Below are positions 51,051 through 59,806 of a DNA stretch of 64,000 nucleotides, in pieces; positions within the stretch are counted from its first letter, which is position 1; every line of letters starts with the position of its first letter. The translations under genes and the position numbers were made by a program. The notes beneath the pieces were generated by a model. The model ran no database searches. It was given only the letters and a program-made list of their open reading frames with translations, and had not been told where the DNA came from. The DNA is from Bog-756 sp963777665 (GTDB taxonomy: Bacteria > Actinomycetota > Acidimicrobiia > Acidimicrobiales > RAAP-2): contig CAVZRJ010000018.1 of NCBI GenBank assembly GCA_963777665.1, forward strand, positions 21,170 through 85,169. The letters run 5' to 3'.

Positions 51051-51822
51051 CGGGATCGAGCGCCTCGGAGATCCTGGCGGTCAGGGTTGCGCGGGCGGTG
51101 ACCAGCGACGGTCCGTACCAGGTGAGCGCCCGTCCCTCGACCAGTGCTGTCGGCGTCCCGGAGAACGCCTCGGGCCCATCCGTCGCGGAGAACGAGTAGG
51201 GCTCGTCCGGCAGCAGGACCAGTTCGGGTTGGAGGTCCCTGAGCGCCGCGAGGGCGCGCTTCGGGTAGCGCTCCGGCCCGTCGGCGAGGACGTTGACCAG
51301 CCCGAGCCGGCCAAGCAGGTCGCCGGCGAACGTCCGCGCACCGATCGCCATCCAGGGGTCGCGCCAGATGGGGGCCAGAACCGACAGCGCGGGCAGGTCG
51401 GGGGGCCGCCGCCACTCGCTCTCGGCGCTCGCCAGCCACGAAGGCTCGTCGACGGCCAGCACGTCGCCGAACAGGCGACGGAGAGACCGGAACGCCTCGT
51501 CGATCGAGTCGATGACCGTGACCCACACCCGGATGCCGGACGCCTCGAGACGTTCGACGTCGACGCGGCGGTTCTCCTCTTGGTTGGCGATGACCAGGTC
51601 GGGTCGGAGTCCTCCGATCGCAGCATGGTCGGGATTCTTCGTCCCCCGGACGCGGGGCAGATCGAGACCGTCGGTGTGCGTGCACCAGTCGGTCACGCCG
51701 ACCAGAAGCTCCGGCACCGTCACCGCCAACGCCTCGGTCAGCGACGGCACCAGGGAGACCAGCCGCAGGGGCCGTGTCGGCAGACTGACGGGCCGACCCA
51801 GGTCGTCTCGAAGGGTGGGCAT
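51040..51822 (-). CDS. BtuF-like helical-backbone metal receptor without signal peptide
   Basis: A 260-residue protein with the fold of vitamin B12/iron-siderophore binding proteins. RLVSLVPSLTEAL at residues 20-32, LLVGVTDWCTHTDG, GLRPDLVIANQEENR and LDPGAA-type C-terminus fit the BtuF/cobalamin-binding branch. The canonical members are exported, but this one starts MPTLRDDLGRPVSLPTRPLRL without a hydrophobic signal or lipobox. No BtuC or BtuD genes are nearby. It is convergent with the B12-dependent mutase, with 9 bp between stops. A cytoplasmic B12-related role (handling or storage) is an inference from this proximity. Confidence 0.82.
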   Translation of the reverse strand: MPTLRDDLGRPVSLPTRPLRLVSLVPSLTEALAVTVPELLVGVTDWCTHTDGLDLPRVRGTKNPDHAAIGGLRPDLVIANQEENRRVDVERLEASGIRVWVTVIDSIDEAFRSLRRLFGDVLAVDEPSWLASAESEWRRPPDLPALSVLAPIWRDPWMAIGARTFAGDLLGRLGLVNVLADGPERYPKRALAALRDLQPELVLLPDEPYSFSATDGPEAFSGTPTALVEGRALTWYGPSLVTARATLTARISEALDPGAA

Positions 51823-51912
51823 CTCGGTCTCCTCGCATCAGCTCGGCCTCTCCACCATCGTGCCCGGATGACGGTCCAAGGCAAAATTCGCCCATCAGGT
51901 AATCTCCGGGCG

Positions 51913-52422
51913 GTGGCCCGCCGTCCCCTTCCATTCGATCCCATCGAAGAGGCCCGGGTCAGGTGGTCCGAGCGCTGGGATGCCGACGTCAGCGAGGCCA
52001 TGGCAGCCGCCACGTCGATCATGCGGGCCCAGCAGATCGTGCTGGCCGCGGTGGACGGAGCGCTCCGTCCGTTCGGTCTCACCTTCGCCCGCTACGAGGG
52101 CCTGGTCCTCCTGCTGTTCAGCCGCCGGGGCGCGCTGCCGCTGGGCATCATGGGTCAACGGCTCATGATCCACCCGACCAGCGTCACCAACATCATCGAC
52201 CGCCTCGAGGATCAGGGGCTGGTCCGCCGGCGTCCCCATCCCACCGACGGGAGGACGACCCTGGCGGAGATCACCGAGGAGGGCCGGCTGCTCGCCAGCG
52301 AGGCCACGACGGCCGTGAACAGCGTCGCATTCGGGTTGGACGCCCTGAGCCGGGCCGACCTCCGCGACCTGCAGCGGATCATCGGCACGCTCCGGCGGGG
52401 GGTCGGCGACGTCGAGCCGTGA
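51913..52422 (+). CDS. MarR-family transcriptional regulator
   Basis: A 169-residue regulator. Helices at the N-terminus (SEAMAAATSIMRAQQIVLAAVDGAL) give the dimer interface. The winged helix is at about 65-125 with MGQRLMIHPTSVTNIIDRLEDQGLVRRRPHPTDGR in outline, including the wing Arg of the PTDGR pattern. I choose the GTG at 51913; a TAATCT box lies 7 nt upstream, so the message may be leaderless. An in-frame ATG at 51868 is the alternative. It diverges from the BtuF-like gene and precedes a ferredoxin/P450 operon on the other strand. Its target is not clear; an aromatic or hydrophobic acid ligand would be typical. Confidence 0.85.
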   Translation: MARRPLPFDPIEEARVRWSERWDADVSEAMAAATSIMRAQQIVLAAVDGALRPFGLTFARYEGLVLLLFSRRGALPLGIMGQRLMIHPTSVTNIIDRLEDQGLVRRRPHPTDGRTTLAEITEEGRLLASEATTAVNSVAFGLDALSRADLRDLQRIIGTLRRGVGDVEP

Positions 52423-52512
52423 TGGGCACTCCCTAACGCAGATCTCGGACTACTGCCCCAAACCGCGGCGCACCAAACCCATCGGTCACACCGTACCGTC
52501 CAGCCGACCTGG

Positions 52513-52707
52513 TCAGTCCTCCTCGACCGAGATGGCCTGTTTCGGGCAGATGCGGACTGCCTCGAAGACCTTGTCGCGGAGCGACTCGTCGGGTGTCTCG
52601 TCGAGCACGACCAGGAGATCGTCGTCATCGAGCAGGAAGACGTCCGGGGCCACACCCATGCAGAGACCGTTGCTCTCGCACTGGCTCATGTTCACAACCA
52701 CACGCAT
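52513..52707 (-). CDS. Small 3Fe-4S-type ferredoxin
   Basis: A 64-residue ferredoxin of the kind that feeds actinobacterial P450s. It begins MRVVVNMSQCESNGLC: the first two cluster Cys are five residues apart with Asn at the variable fourth position. The last Cys is in VRICPKQAI. An acidic C-terminus (SVEED) is typical for partner docking. The non-Cys residue at the fourth position indicates a 3Fe-4S cluster, as in the CxxXxxC(x)nCP ferredoxins of mycobacteria. The ATG at 52707 has AAGGG upstream. It lies 151 bp downstream of the P450 gene at 52859 on the same strand; an AT-rich, palindromic patch lies between. Confidence 0.9.
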   Translation of the reverse strand: MRVVVNMSQCESNGLCMGVAPDVFLLDDDDLLVVLDETPDESLRDKVFEAVRICPKQAISVEED

Positions 52708-52827
52708 AGGAACCCTTCCGTGCCATGTGGGCCCCTCCGTCTCCGGAGCCGATTCTGTGGCATCGCTGGGACATCGCACCTGGACCGAGAGCAAAATACC
52801 AGCACCTCTCCCGGCGAGGACGCTATT

Positions 52828-52841
52828 ACTAATCGATCAGT
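52828..52841. promoter_or_regulatory. Palindrome in the ferredoxin upstream region
   Basis: ACTAATCGATCAGT is a 14-bp palindrome with one mismatched pair. It lies 18 bp after the P450 stop and about 120 bp before the ferredoxin start. TAGTAAT on the minus strand overlaps it and could be a -10 element. It suggests separate regulation of the ferredoxin. Confidence 0.3.
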
Positions 52842-52858
52842 CGTAGAAGCGACCCAGT

Positions 52859-54115
52859 TCAGTCGACGGGCGTGAACTCGAGGTAGAGCCGGTCATGCCC
52901 CCGGAGCATCCAGGTGGGCGTGTACTCCCAGTGACGGGCTCCGGCCGAGCCGTGATGCGACTCCGAGATGCGGATGTCCGCCATCCGGTCGAGGATGCGC
53001 TGCAGCGACACGTTGGACTCAGCTCGGGCCAGTGGGGCCCCGGCACAGGTATGGATACCGTGGCCGAAAGCGATGTGCTGGCGCGCGTTCTCGCGGTCGA
53101 GGCGCAGTTCGTCGGGATGCTCGAACTCACGCGGGTCGCGGTTGGCCCCGCTGGGCAGGATCATGACCGTGCTGCCCGCCGGGATCTCGGTCTCCCGGAC
53201 TTTGGTCGGCGTGCGCGACAGGCGGAAGGTGCCGTTGATGGGAGGCTCCAGGCGCAACGTCTCCTCGATGAAGGGGGAGACCAGACTGCGGTCGTCGCGG
53301 AGCTGCTGCTGGAGGTCGGGGCGCTCACCCAGGGTCTGGAGGGCGGTGCCGAGGAGCCGGGCCGTGGTCTCCTGCCCGGCAGCGAACAGATTGGAGGCGA
53401 TCTTCATCACGTCTTCCACCGGGGGCAGCGAGCCGTCGGGGAAGGTGGCCGTGGCCAGCCCGGTCATCACGTCGTCCCGAGGCTCGCGCCGCCGGTCCTC
53501 GATGTAGCGGGTGAACTGGGCGTAGAGATACTCGAGCGGGCTGTGGGTCATCTCCAGGGCGTCGTGGTGCATGAGTTTCTCGAGGAACTCCGGATGGTCC
53601 TCCTCCGGCACGCCGAGCAGGTCGGCGATGACCAGCATGGTGTAGGGCTGGGCGTACTCGCCGATGAACTCGCACTCGCCGCGGGTGTGGAAGCGGTGGA
53701 TCTGGTCATCGGCCAACCGCTGCAGCGAGGCTTCGTTCTCCTTGAGGCGTTTCGGGGTGATCAGCCGCATCAACAGCCCGCGCTGCGCGGTGTGCTTGGG
53801 CGGGTCGAAGGTGGGGAGCTGGTCACCGAACGGGAGATCGTCGCGATAGGTCTCGATGATCTCGGTGATGTCGTCACCCTCCAGGGGCACAGGGAACTTG
53901 GCGAAGGGCCCGATGGCCGAGTTGCAGGCGGAGAAGGTCTCCTGGTCGTGGTAGACCTCGATCGCCTCGTCGTACCCCGTGACCATGAACACACCGCGGT
54001 GCGGCTCTTTGAGCACCGGGCACTGCTCACGCAGGTGCTCGAGGTAGGGGTAGGGATTGTCGACGAGGTCCTTGGTGCGGAAGAAGTCGATGGAATCGAA
54101 CTGGTCGTCGCTCAA
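52859..54115 (-). CDS. Cytochrome P450 (second), intact
   Basis: A 418-residue P450 with no frameshift. It has LFAAGQETTARLLG (I-helix Glu-Thr), EETLRLEPP (ExxR) and the heme loop FGHGIHTCAGAPLARAE with the Cys thiolate. It starts from a TTG at 54115 with AGGAG at ideal spacing (translation SDDQFDSIDFFRTKDLVDNP); no ATG or GTG fits as well. It is different from the 39510/55673 pair and from the 59807 P450. The ferredoxin at 52513 is downstream on the same strand and should donate its electrons; no ferredoxin reductase is adjacent. The TetR at 54237 lies upstream on the same strand. Confidence 0.9.
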   Translation of the reverse strand: MSDDQFDSIDFFRTKDLVDNPYPYLEHLREQCPVLKEPHRGVFMVTGYDEAIEVYHDQETFSACNSAIGPFAKFPVPLEGDDITEIIETYRDDLPFGDQLPTFDPPKHTAQRGLLMRLITPKRLKENEASLQRLADDQIHRFHTRGECEFIGEYAQPYTMLVIADLLGVPEEDHPEFLEKLMHHDALEMTHSPLEYLYAQFTRYIEDRRREPRDDVMTGLATATFPDGSLPPVEDVMKIASNLFAAGQETTARLLGTALQTLGERPDLQQQLRDDRSLVSPFIEETLRLEPPINGTFRLSRTPTKVRETEIPAGSTVMILPSGANRDPREFEHPDELRLDRENARQHIAFGHGIHTCAGAPLARAESNVSLQRILDRMADIRISESHHGSAGARHWEYTPTWMLRGHDRLYLEFTPVD

Positions 54116-54236
54116 CGCTGCTCCTGGATGGTCACGGGCGGCCGCCCTGATCGGACGGGTACGACGGTCGAACCGGTCCGTCGAGGATCGACAGCCCGAG
54201 GTCCGTTCAGTCGGCGCGCCGAACTCGTGGGCGGAG

Positions 54237-54872
54237 TCATGTCGGCCCCCGACCGTCCCGAACGGCCTCCTCGACCAGTCCGATGACCCAGGCGATCCCC
54301 TCGATCGCCACCGTGTGATCGATCTGCCAGTCGACGACCAGTCGCTCGTACGAGGCCACGCTCCACAGGACGTCGAAGACGGCGGCCGCCACCGTCCGTT
54401 CCGCTTCGGGCCACCGCTCGGCCGTGGCGGCGATGGCACCGAGGAGTGCCTCCCGCTGGCGCTGATTGGCGTCGACCAGGGTCGGGTCGAGGGGTGGGCG
54501 CGGCTCCCGCGGATACTGCGAGACGTGCTCGAAGACCTGGGTTGCCACAGTGGCGATGTCCTCGAGCCGCATGCCGGCCAGCTCGATGCCGGCCTCCTGC
54601 TCATGCCGGTGCATCACCGCGTCCCGCAGACCTCGCTCATTCCCGAAGTAGCGGTAGACGGTCCGCTCATTGACGCCGGCCCGTTCGGCCACGGCCCGCA
54701 CGGTCAACTTCTTCCAGTCTCGGACCGACGTGCGGTGGAGGAGCTCTGACCCGGCGACGATGATCCGCTCCCGCGTTTCCGCCGCCCGCTCGCGGCGAAG
54801 GGTGCCGTCGTAGCGTCGACCGGCTCGCGCCGGGGGATCCTGCGGCATCTCGGCGGTGGTCACGGCGCCCAT
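54237..54872 (-). CDS. TetR-family transcriptional regulator (third)
   Basis: A 211-residue regulator. The helix-turn-helix is at about 35-80: ERIIVAGSELLHRTSVRDWKKLTVRAVAERAGVNERTVYRYFGNERGL in outline. The helical domain after it includes AAVFDVLWSVASYERLVVDWQ, an arrangement seen in TetR proteins of P450 and steroid clusters. The ATG at 54872 has GGGGA just upstream; a GTG at 54863 is possible. It is 4 bp downstream of the SDR gene on the same strand and 121 bp upstream of the P450, so it is probably co-expressed with them and controls the P450 genes nearby. Confidence 0.88.
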   Translation of the reverse strand: MGAVTTAEMPQDPPARAGRRYDGTLRRERAAETRERIIVAGSELLHRTSVRDWKKLTVRAVAERAGVNERTVYRYFGNERGLRDAVMHRHEQEAGIELAGMRLEDIATVATQVFEHVSQYPREPRPPLDPTLVDANQRQREALLGAIAATAERWPEAERTVAAAVFDVLWSVASYERLVVDWQIDHTVAIEGIAWVIGLVEEAVRDGRGPT

Positions 54873-54876
54873 TCCC

Positions 54877-55617
54877 CTACGCCAACTTCGCCGACCATCC
54901 CCCGTCAACAGGGATGACTGCACCGGTGATGAACGAGGCCCGGTCGGAGGCGAGGAAGGCGCCGACTTCGGCGACCTCGGAGGGTTGCCCCGCGCGGGCG
55001 AGCGCGGCCTTGGCCGCGATGTCGGGAATGAAGTCCTCGGCACCTTGGGCCATGATCTCGGTGAGGATGAACCCGGGACAGATGGTGTTGACCCGGATCC
55101 CCTTCGTCCCGTACTCGATGGCAGCGGACTTGCTGGCGCCGATGATCCCGTGCTTGGCCGCCTGGTACACACTGGTGAACGCGGAGCCGTTGAGGCCACC
55201 GACCGAGGACCAGTTGATGATCGATCCACCGCCGGTCGGGAGCATCGTGCGGATACCGTGCTTCATCCCGAGCATCACCCCGCGCAGGTCCACGTCCATC
55301 AGCCGGTCATAGAACTCCATGGTCAGGTCGGCGAGCGCACAGCCGTCGGCGATGCCGGCCACGTTGAGCACGGCGTCCACCCGTCCGAACGCCTCGACGG
55401 CGGCCGCCATCACCGCTTCGACGTCGGCCTCCTGGGAGACGTCGCAGTGCACGGGAAGGACGTCTCCGCCGATCTCGGTCGCCGTGTCCTGCTCGGCACC
55501 ACTGATGTCGGCGGCCACCACCTTGGCGCCCTCCCTGACGAAGACCTTGACCGAAGCCTTGGCCATCCCCGACCCGGCGCCGGTGATCACGGCCACCTTC
55601 TCGTCCAACTCGCCCAT
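54877..55617 (-). CDS. SDR-family oxidoreductase
   Basis: A 246-residue classical SDR. TGAGSGMAKAS replaces the usual TGxxxGIG pattern (Gly-Met instead of Gly-Ile). NVAG stands for NNAG, and the catalytic set is INWSSVGG and YQAAKHG. The C-terminus ends VIPVDGGWSAKLA. It probably oxidises a hydroxyl formed by one of the P450s on either side. The ATG at 55617 lies after GAGCTGACCTG. It lies between the P450 at 55673 and the TetR at 54237 on the same strand. Confidence 0.87.
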   Translation of the reverse strand: MGELDEKVAVITGAGSGMAKASVKVFVREGAKVVAADISGAEQDTATEIGGDVLPVHCDVSQEADVEAVMAAAVEAFGRVDAVLNVAGIADGCALADLTMEFYDRLMDVDLRGVMLGMKHGIRTMLPTGGGSIINWSSVGGLNGSAFTSVYQAAKHGIIGASKSAAIEYGTKGIRVNTICPGFILTEIMAQGAEDFIPDIAAKAALARAGQPSEVAEVGAFLASDRASFITGAVIPVDGGWSAKLA

Positions 55618-55672
55618 CAGGTCAGCTCGGCGGGGCTCAGGCCCGGGGCCAGCGACCGCATCCTCCCGCGGG

Positions 55673-56871
55673 TCACGACGTAAACGCCGGGAGCGTCTCC
55701 CAGCCCCTGACCGTCGAGGTGGGGGCGAGTTTGGCCTGGTCCATGTCGATCTCCCAGGTGGGGAACCGCTTGAGGACCTCCTCGAGGGCAACCCGACCCT
55801 CGAGGCGGGCCAGGGCCGCACCGAGGCAGAGATGGATCCCGTACCCGAAGGTCAGCGGCTTCCCGTCTTTCCGGTGGATGTCGAAGGCGTCTCCGTTCGG
55901 GAAGCGCCGATCGTCGTGGTTCGCCGATCCGGGGAGGAGCACCATGATGCTGCCCTCCGGCACCGTCTGGCCGTAGAGCTCGACGTCCTGGGTGACGTAC
56001 CTGGCCGCGTGCGGGCGCGGGGGTCTCGAAGCGCAGGAGCTCCTCGATGGCGCCGGGGATGAGGGAGGGGTCCTCGACCAACTCCTTCCGCTGGTCCGGA
56101 TGGTCGGCCAGCACCTTGCCGGTCCATCCGATGAGCCGACCGGTGGTCTCGTTGCCCGCACCGGTGATGACGCTGATGTAGGTCAGGAGCTCCTCGCGGG
56201 TCAGGTTGCGGACCGTGCCGTTCTCGTCCTCGAACTCGGCCTGCAGTAGCTCGGTCATGATGTCGTCCGACGGATGATCGACCCGCCAGTCGATGTAGTC
56301 GGCGAAGATGTCGGTCGGGACGATCTTCTCCCCCACCTCCATGGGCTGCCCGGCCTCGGTGCGGAGGTTGGCGTCGACCTTGTCCCGCACGGCTTCCTGG
56401 TCCTGCTCGGGGATACCGAGCAGCATGCCGATGACCCGCATGGGCATCTGTGCTCCCAGATCGGCGATGAAGTCGAACTCCTTGGCGCCGACCAGCGGGT
56501 CGAGGCAGCTGACGCAGAACGCCCGGATCTGGGGTTCGAGCGCGGCCACCCGGTTCGGCGAGAAGACCCGGGACATCAGGCGCCGGTGGATGGTGTGGAC
56601 CGGCGGGTCCTCGAAGATGAGCACGCCCGAGCGGCATCTCGATGTTGGCCCTGATCAGTTCGATGATGCCGCCGCGGCCGGAGATGAAGGTCTTCGGGTC
56701 GAGATAGCCCCGCTCGACGTCGGCGAACCGGCTCACGGCGTAGAAGTCGTGGGGCTCGTTGTAATAGAGCGGCGCCTCCTCGCGCAGCCGGCGGAAGACC
56801 GGGTAGGGGTCGGCGTCGATCGCCACGTCGTAGGGGTCGTAGTACACGTCGCTCACACCCTGCATCGTCAT
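55673..56871 (-). CDS. Cytochrome P450 (third), frameshifted near 56633 and 56027
   Basis: A P450 of about 399 aa, a close relative of the one at 39510. Part one (MTMQGVSDVYYDPYDVAIDADPYP to IEMPLG) is in one frame, part two (LIFEDPPVHTIHRRLMSRVF to ELLRFE, with GAGNETTGR) in a second, and part three (ARYVTQDVELYG to FGYGIHLCLGAALARLE and STVRGWETLP) in a third. Single extra bases at CTCGGGCG (about 56633) and in a CCCCC run (about 56027) explain both. 1,199 nt is a multiple of three plus two. The ATG at 56871 has GGGAGG upstream. The heme Cys, ExxR and I-helix Glu-Thr are all present. It is the natural partner of the SDR and hydrolase genes around it. Confidence 0.85.
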
Positions 56872-56892
56872 GACACGACCTCCCGCGGTTTC

Positions 56893-56909
56893 ATGTCTGA
56901 CTATGACAT
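56893..56909. promoter_or_regulatory. ATGTC-N7-GACAT palindrome upstream of the P450 gene
   Basis: ATGTC at 56893-56897 and GACAT at 56905-56909 are perfect inverted arms around TGACTAT. The site lies 22 bp before the P450 start at 56871 and after the end of the D-aminoacylase-like gene. It differs from the GAGAA set, so another regulator, perhaps the TetR at 54237, may use it. Confidence 0.4.
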
Positions 56910-56950
56910 CAACCGGCTGATCGATCAAGGGGTCGGGCATCCGCCGTTCC

Positions 56951-58606
56951 TCAACCGATCTCGGGTCGCGTCCCCGGACGCGGTCCGTCCGGACCGAGCT
57001 GGACCTCGTCGAGCCGGATGGGCACGCCGTTGACCAGCACGTGACGGAGCCCGGTGGGCTCCTCGGCCGTCAGCCGCTCGCCGTCGGCGGGAAAGTCGCG
57101 GAGTCGCTTCGTCGGGTCCCGGCGACACGGTGGCGGGGTCGAAGACGCAGACGTCGGCCCAGTAGCCCTCGCGGAGGTAGCCCACGGCGAACGAATCCGA
57201 AGATGTCGGCCGGCTCACCGGTCAGCTTCCGAACGGCGTGTTCGACCGGCATGATGCCGCGGTCACGGACCCACGTGCCGAGCAGATCGGTGGGCAGCGG
57301 CGCATCACACAGCTGGCCCACGTGGGCACCTGCGTCGGAGAGCCCGAGGACCATCTGATCGTGCGTGAGCAGCTTGCCCACGCTGACCGGGTCGTCATTG
57401 GCGATGTAGATGCGGAACCGGGTGGCGAGATCCTCCTCGACGGCGAGCTCGCAGATGACGTCGAACGGATCGCTGCCGCGCTCGGCGGCGATGGTGTCGA
57501 CGCGTCGACCTTCCAGCTCCGGATGGCTCCTCGACTCGGAGACCTCGCAGGTCTCCCACCGGGGTCGCATCGGCTGCTGCGCGAGATCCGCCGCCGCCCG
57601 GGCGCGCCAGGCCGGGATCGCGGTAGGCGGCGATCCTGGCATCGCGGCCCTGGTCGATGAGCTCGGCGACCACCGGGCTCACATTGAGACTGAACGGGCT
57701 GTCCATCGTGAACTGCATGGTCAGGGGCCGGGGTGTCACCTGGGGCCAGACCTGGCAGCCCTCTGCGAGGGCCTGCTCGTGCAGGTCGAGCTGGGGCTGA
57801 TTGCGCCCGCCGGTCAGAGCGAACATCGGATACATGAAGGGCCGTCCGATCCGGGGTTGCAGCTCGTACATGTCCGCGTACGTGCACTGTTCGCCCGCGG
57901 TGGCGAGCACCACACCCTTCCCGGTGCTGCCGGCCGCCATGAAGAGTGCCTCGACCTCGTCCCGCTCGGCGAAGCGGCTCGGGACCGGCAGGCCGTTCAT
58001 CCCCCGGTGGGTGTAGGCGAAGCTCGTCGAGAACCCGGCCGCCCCGGCATCGATCGCCTCCACCACGAGCCGGCACATCCGGTCGATCTCATCGGGGGTC
58101 GCCGCCCGTTCGTAGGCGGCGTCACCCATGACGTACAGGCGCACGGAGCTGTGGCCGACGTAGCAGGTGAAATTGAGGACGGTGCCGCGCGACCGCACGA
58201 GCTCCATGTACTCGGGATGGGTGCGGAACCCCCACACGATGCCCTCGGTGAGCGACGCCGGGTCCATGTCCTCGACGTTCTCGAGGGTGTGCACGATGAC
58301 GTCGTGGTGCTCGGGCCGGGTGGGCGCGATCGTGAAGCCGCAGTTCCCGGCGACCACGGTCGTGACCCCCTGGTAGGAGGAGGGCCGGAGTGCCGGGTCC
58401 CAGAAGACCTGGGCGTCGTAGTGGGTGTGGATGTCGATGAACCCGGGTGCGACGATGCAGCCCGACGCGTCGACCTCGTGCGCCCCGTGCAGGTCCTGCC
58501 CGATCTCCTCGATCACCCCGGCGCTGACCGCCACGTCGGCGCTGCGACCGGGACCTCCGGTCCCGTCGACCACTGTCCCACCCCGAATGACCAGTTCAGC
58601 CGGCAT
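56951..58606 (-). CDS. N-acyl-D-amino-acid deacylase-like amidohydrolase, frameshifted at about 57612, 57199 and 57106
   Basis: A D-aminoacylase/dihydroorotase-like metallo-hydrolase of about 551 aa. The start MPAELVIRGGTVVDGTG and FIDIHTHYDAQVFWDP (metal His-x-His) are normal; GNCGFTIAPTRPEH follows. The C-terminal domain continues in three further frames with RARAAADLAQQ, LSDAGAHVGQLCDAPLPT (Asp ligand), GYLREGYWADVCVFDP and TGLRHVLVNGVPI, ending at a TGA at 56951-56953. Each change fits one extra base, and three insertions give the total of 1,656 nt, a multiple of three. The ATG at 58606 follows GGAGGTGGAG and overlaps the SDR stop by 11 nt. The branch acts on N-acyl amino acids or related amides/ureas; the substrate here is unknown. 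Confidence 0.83.
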
Positions 58607-59396
58607 CTCCACCTCCGTGCGCTCGGGCCTCGGCCAGGAGCAGCTGTGTCTGTGCGAAGGACGGACCGGCCGCGGTTCCACCGTCCACGGAAAGGACGGT
58701 CCCGGTGATCTGGGCCGACCGCGCACTCGCCAGGAAGAGCACCGCGTTGGCCACGTCGGCGGGCGTCCCCTGGCGCTGGAGGGGCTGGCTGGCCCGGATC
58801 ACAGGGCCGAGATCGTAATTGGTGATCCCTGTCGCGATGTGCCCCGGCGCCACGGAGTTCACGCGGATGCCGTACTCCGCGAGGTCCGATGCGGCCGACC
58901 GGCTGAATTGGATGATCGCCGCCTTCGAGGTCCGGTAGACGATGGGCAGCGACCCCCCGGTCAGGGCGCCCATCGACGTGGTGTTGATGATCGAGCCACC
59001 ACCGTGCTCGGCCATGTGCAGGCCCGCGAACCGGCAGCCGTACATGACCCCGAAGAGGTTCACCGCCATGACCCGTTGCGCGTCACGGAGGTCGTTCTGC
59101 AGGAGGCGGCGGAAGGAGCTCGGCACACCGGCGTTGTTGAACATGACATCGAGCCCGCCGAAGTGGCGCACCGTGAACTCGACGAGCGCCTGGACGTCGT
59201 CCGGGTCGGCCACGTCGGTCCGCTGGAAGGCAACCGACGCGCCGAGCTCGGCCGCCAGCGCTTCGCCCCGGTCGACCTCGATGTCGGCGATGACGACCAG
59301 CGCGCCCTGTTCGGCGAAGAGCTCCGCAGTGGCACGGCCGATCCCCCCAGACCCTCCGGTGACGATCGCCACCTTGCCGGCGAGCTCCTGGTCCAT
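58596..59396 (-). CDS. SDR-family oxidoreductase
   Basis: A 266-residue classical SDR with TGGSGGIG at the cofactor site, NNAG in the middle, and catalytic NTTSMGAL and YRTSKAAI. The C-terminal extension after SVDGGTAAG (about 25 residues, FAQTQLLLAEARAHGG) is unusual. The ATG at 59396 follows GGAAGG; the frame to 59519 is unsupported. It is the first gene of the minus-strand run 59396-54237 (SDR, hydrolase, P450, SDR, TetR). The whole run probably forms one catabolic operon or two overlapping ones. Confidence 0.88.
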   Translation of the reverse strand: MDQELAGKVAIVTGGSGGIGRATAELFAEQGALVVIADIEVDRGEALAAELGASVAFQRTDVADPDDVQALVEFTVRHFGGLDVMFNNAGVPSSFRRLLQNDLRDAQRVMAVNLFGVMYGCRFAGLHMAEHGGGSIINTTSMGALTGGSLPIVYRTSKAAIIQFSRSAASDLAEYGIRVNSVAPGHIATGITNYDLGPVIRASQPLQRQGTPADVANAVLFLASARSAQITGTVLSVDGGTAAGPSFAQTQLLLAEARAHGGGDAG

Positions 59397-59806
59397 GCCT
59401 CGTGCCTTCCTCTCGGTCCACCATGGCACCCGCCGGTGCCCGGGTGGACGCGGTTCATGGTCCTCGACCCAGCATCGGTGCCGGCCGCCGGGTTCCCCCT
59501 TGGCAGCACCTGCAAACACTATTCTCTCCGGCGAGCTACCGGCGACCCGGTCCGGGCGCCATAAAATACCGAGGTCAGCGGCCTGTCGAACCGGTGATGT
59601 CCTCTCGCAGGCCCTCCAGCCGCCCCCGGTCGATTCGGCCCTGACGATTGCGCCGGATACGACACTCTCCTACCATGCGAACCATGTCATCAACCACATG
59701 AGGCCTGCTGGACGAGCTCCCCTCGAGCTCACGCCAATCGGGTGAACGAGCCCCACGGGAAGGGTCGAGCACCCGATCCCGCCCGTCGACACAGGACAGG
59801 CATCAG
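59397..59806. other. Divergent non-coding region before the fourth P450
   Basis: No gene is supported in these 410 bases. A candidate promoter at 59648 points to the P450 gene. ATAAAATACC at 59571-59580 is AT-rich and could serve the minus-strand SDR operon. GAGAATAGTGTTTGC on the minus strand near 59525 is only a weak match to the GAGAA set. Confidence 0.5.
59648..59676 (+). promoter_or_regulatory. Candidate sigma-70-like promoter of the P450/LLM/ALDH operon
   Basis: TTGCGC (59648-59653) and TACCAT (59671-59676) are separated by 17 bp. The operon starts 130 bp later, so a leader would follow. Nothing better is seen in the gap. Confidence 0.35.
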
